DNA of 6,860 bases from Mycoplasmatota bacterium. Lineage in GTDB: Bacteria > Bacillota_I > Bacilli_A > RF39 > UBA660. Both the position numbers and the translations under genes were made by a program. Below are positions 5,505 through 6,860 of the stretch, piece by piece; the first letter of the stretch is position 1; the number at the start of each line of letters is the position of its first letter. The notes under the pieces are model-generated. The model searched no databases. It was not told the DNA's origin and saw only the letters and a program-made list of their open reading frames with translations. The stretch is taken from NCBI GenBank assembly GCA_012510745.1, contig JAAZHK010000020.1:1-6860 (forward strand), given 5' to 3'.

Positions 5505-5536
5505 AAAAAAAAGAGATATTTATTAATTATATCTCT
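5505..5536 (-). terminator. Intrinsic terminator of murA
   Basis: On the minus strand, an 8-base perfect stem AGAGATAT/ATATCTCT (5512-5519 and 5529-5536) with a nine-base loop is followed by eight T's. The 5' arm encodes the last residues of MurA, and the stop codon straddles stem and loop. The T-run touches the GGAGG of the next gene. Confidence 0.85.
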
Positions 5537-6777
5537 CTAACTTCAATTTTAGCACCAACATTTATTAATTTTTCAACAATTCCTTCATAACCCCTTAATA
5601 TATGTTCTATATTAGTAATTATCGTAATATCTTTAGCAATTAACCCCGCTAAAACCATAGCTGCCCCTGCACGAAGATCTGTTGCTTCAATTTTTGTTCC
5701 TTTTAGTTGACACGGACCTTTAAAAATAGCTTTTTTTCCATTAATCTTTATTTTACCACCCAATTTATTAAAAGCCTTTATATGCATAAAACGATTTTCA
5801 AAAATGTTTTCTGTAATACTAGCAGAGGGACATTGAGTTAAAAGCGGCGTAATGGGTTGCTGTAAATCAGTTGGAAATCCAGGATAAATCTGCGTTACAA
5901 TAGATATTGATTTATATTTATTTGGTTTGGATATAATAATATGATCATCTCCAATTTCCATTTCAACACCTGCTTCTTTTAATTTTGATAATAATGCTTC
6001 TATATGTTCAGGAATTAAATTACTGATTTTTAATTTGTTTCCAACTAAAGCTCCTAAGATAACATAAGTTCCTGCTTCTATACGATCGGGAATAACTTCA
6101 TGAAAACAACCTTTTAAATGATCAACTCCAATTATAGTAATAGTGCTTGTTCCAGCTCCTTTTATTTTAGCTCCCATATTATTTAGAAAAATAGCTATAT
6201 TAACTATCTCTGGTTCTTTAGCAGCATTATCAATAATCGTTTTTCCTTTAGCTCTAGTTGCTGCTAACATAATATTAATAGTAGCCCCCACTGAAGCAAA
6301 ATCAAGATATATATTAGTTCCTTTTAATTCTTTGGCATAAATATGATAACGATTACCTTTTTCTTCGATTTTTGCCCCTAAAGCCTCAAAACCTTTTAAA
6401 TGTAAATTTATAGGGCGGCTCCCGATAGCACAACCTCCTGGAAAAAACATATCTACTTCTTTGTATTTTCCCAAAAGTGCTCCCATAAAATAATAAGAAG
6501 CTCTTAATTTATTAGAAATATTTTCAGGTATAGGTTTATTAATTAGAGATTTAGGGTCAATAATAAAGGTTTCTCCGGTTCGAGTTACAGAAGCACCTAA
6601 ATATTTAAGACTGTCGCTCAATGCATCAATATCTGATATTTGTGGTACATTTAGAATTTTTATAGGTTCATCTGCTAATATAGCTGCTGGGATTAAAGCA
6701 ACAGCGCTATTTTTAGCTCCACTAATAACTATTTCACCCGATAATTCTTTTCCACCTTTTATTTGAAGTACTTTCAT
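5527..6777 (-). CDS. murA: UDP-N-acetylglucosamine 1-carboxyvinyltransferase (MurA)
   Basis: Cytosolic enzyme for the first committed step of peptidoglycan synthesis: transfer of enolpyruvate from PEP to UDP-GlcNAc. Its 416 residues match the usual 415-435. Active-site residues are present: K22-N23 in GAKNSA, the loop Cys C116 in PGGCAIGSRP (113-122), the catalytic Asp D304 in YPGFPTDLQQP (298-308), and the C-terminal arginines R369 (DLRAGAAM) and R395 (HILRGYE). C116 is the fosfomycin target, so intrinsic resistance by Cys-to-Asp exchange is not expected. The DLQQPITPLL stretch resembles the second Bacillota paralogue (MurAB/MurZ) more than MurAA, judged from memory. Start ATG has GGAGGT 4 bases upstream (6782-6787). 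No convincing promoter is visible in the 34 bases before it, so it may be read from an upstream gene. A strong terminator follows. Confidence 0.97.
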   Translation of the reverse strand: MKVLQIKGGKELSGEIVISGAKNSAVALIPAAILADEPIKILNVPQISDIDALSDSLKYLGASVTRTGETFIIDPKSLINKPIPENISNKLRASYYFMGALLGKYKEVDMFFPGGCAIGSRPINLHLKGFEALGAKIEEKGNRYHIYAKELKGTNIYLDFASVGATINIMLAATRAKGKTIIDNAAKEPEIVNIAIFLNNMGAKIKGAGTSTITIIGVDHLKGCFHEVIPDRIEAGTYVILGALVGNKLKISNLIPEHIEALLSKLKEAGVEMEIGDDHIIISKPNKYKSISIVTQIYPGFPTDLQQPITPLLTQCPSASITENIFENRFMHIKAFNKLGGKIKINGKKAIFKGPCQLKGTKIEATDLRAGAAMVLAGLIAKDITIITNIEHILRGYEGIVEKLINVGAKIEVREI

Positions 6778-6811
6778 AACTACCTCCGTACTTATCTAAT
6801 ATATTTTATTG

Positions 6812-6860
6812 TTAAACTTCTTTTTCGTTTCTAAAAACATTAATTATTTCTTTCACAGTC
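6812..6860 (-). CDS. C-terminal tail of an upstream gene (partial, unidentified)
   Basis: From the window end, one minus-strand frame runs open for 15 codons (TVKEIINVFRNEKEV) and stops at TAA 6812-6814, 34 bases before murA. It reads like an amphipathic, charged C-terminal helix, and its spacing to murA fits this genome. It is too short to identify, and another frame could be the real one. If real, murA is probably transcribed from this gene's promoter. Confidence 0.4.
   Translation of the reverse strand, partial: TVKEIINVFRNEKEV

Noticed and set aside
6143..6340. Open frame of 65 hydrophobic codons on the plus strand
   Set aside because: It is antisense to murA. The hydrophobic look comes from reading murA Ala/Ile/Lys codons in reverse.
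6778..6811. A promoter for murA in the 34 bases upstream
   Set aside because: TATATT is present but no -35 lies at a usable distance. AT-rich DNA gives such hexamers by chance.
1..6860. Reassignment of TGA to tryptophan, as in some wall-less Bacilli relatives
   Set aside because: TGA is the stop of spoIIID, Trp is written TGG in the genes read, and the organism makes peptidoglycan precursors.

Overview
The window is AT-rich DNA, by eye under a third G+C, with every recognised gene on the minus strand. It reads as a gene-dense chromosomal segment of a spore-forming, low-GC Bacillota, class Bacilli-like. The evidence is a recognisable SpoIIQ, SpoIIID and Mbl in that order, a YwzB/DUF1146 protein, zinc-type L31, and GGAGG ribosome binding sites. 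The code is the standard bacterial one: TGA ends spoIIID and TGG encodes Trp. An uncultured gut lineage with a compact genome is plausible but not provable from this sequence.

In transcription order (high to low coordinates) the window holds: the last codons of an unidentified gene; murA (peptidoglycan precursor synthesis); a membrane-anchored SGNH/GDSL hydrolase; rpmE (ribosomal protein L31); rpiB (pentose phosphate pathway); a YwzB-like two-helix membrane protein; spoIIQ (forespore-mother cell channel and engulfment); spoIIID (mother-cell transcription factor); mbl (actin-like wall-elongation organiser); tagO/wecA-type glycosyl-1-phosphate transferase (start of wall teichoic acid or another lipid-linked glycan); and an AgrA-like LytTR response regulator cut by the window start. 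From memory, this is a condensed version of the Bacillus subtilis rpmE, ywlF(rpiB), atp, ywzB, murAA, spoIID, spoIIQ, spoIIID, mbl region, with the order shuffled and the ATP synthase and spoIID genes absent from this stretch.

Transcription appears to be cut into short units. Likely intrinsic terminators follow murA, rpmE, spoIIQ, mbl and tagO, and each one begins in or directly beside the stop codon of its gene. Sigma-A-like promoters are visible before rpmE, rpiB, tagO and the LytTR gene. The promoter before spoIIID also resembles a sigma-E site. Two start codons need correction relative to the longest open frame: mbl starts at TTG 2761, and rpmE at ATG 4691.

No gene-free stretch exceeds 100 bases. 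I see no tRNA, rRNA, CRISPR array, insertion sequence or long repeat, and no clearly new multi-gene system. The most unusual points are a SpoIIQ that has lost three of the four LytM active-site histidines, the stop-codon/terminator fusions, and the SGNH hydrolase whose ribosome binding site directly abuts the murA terminator.
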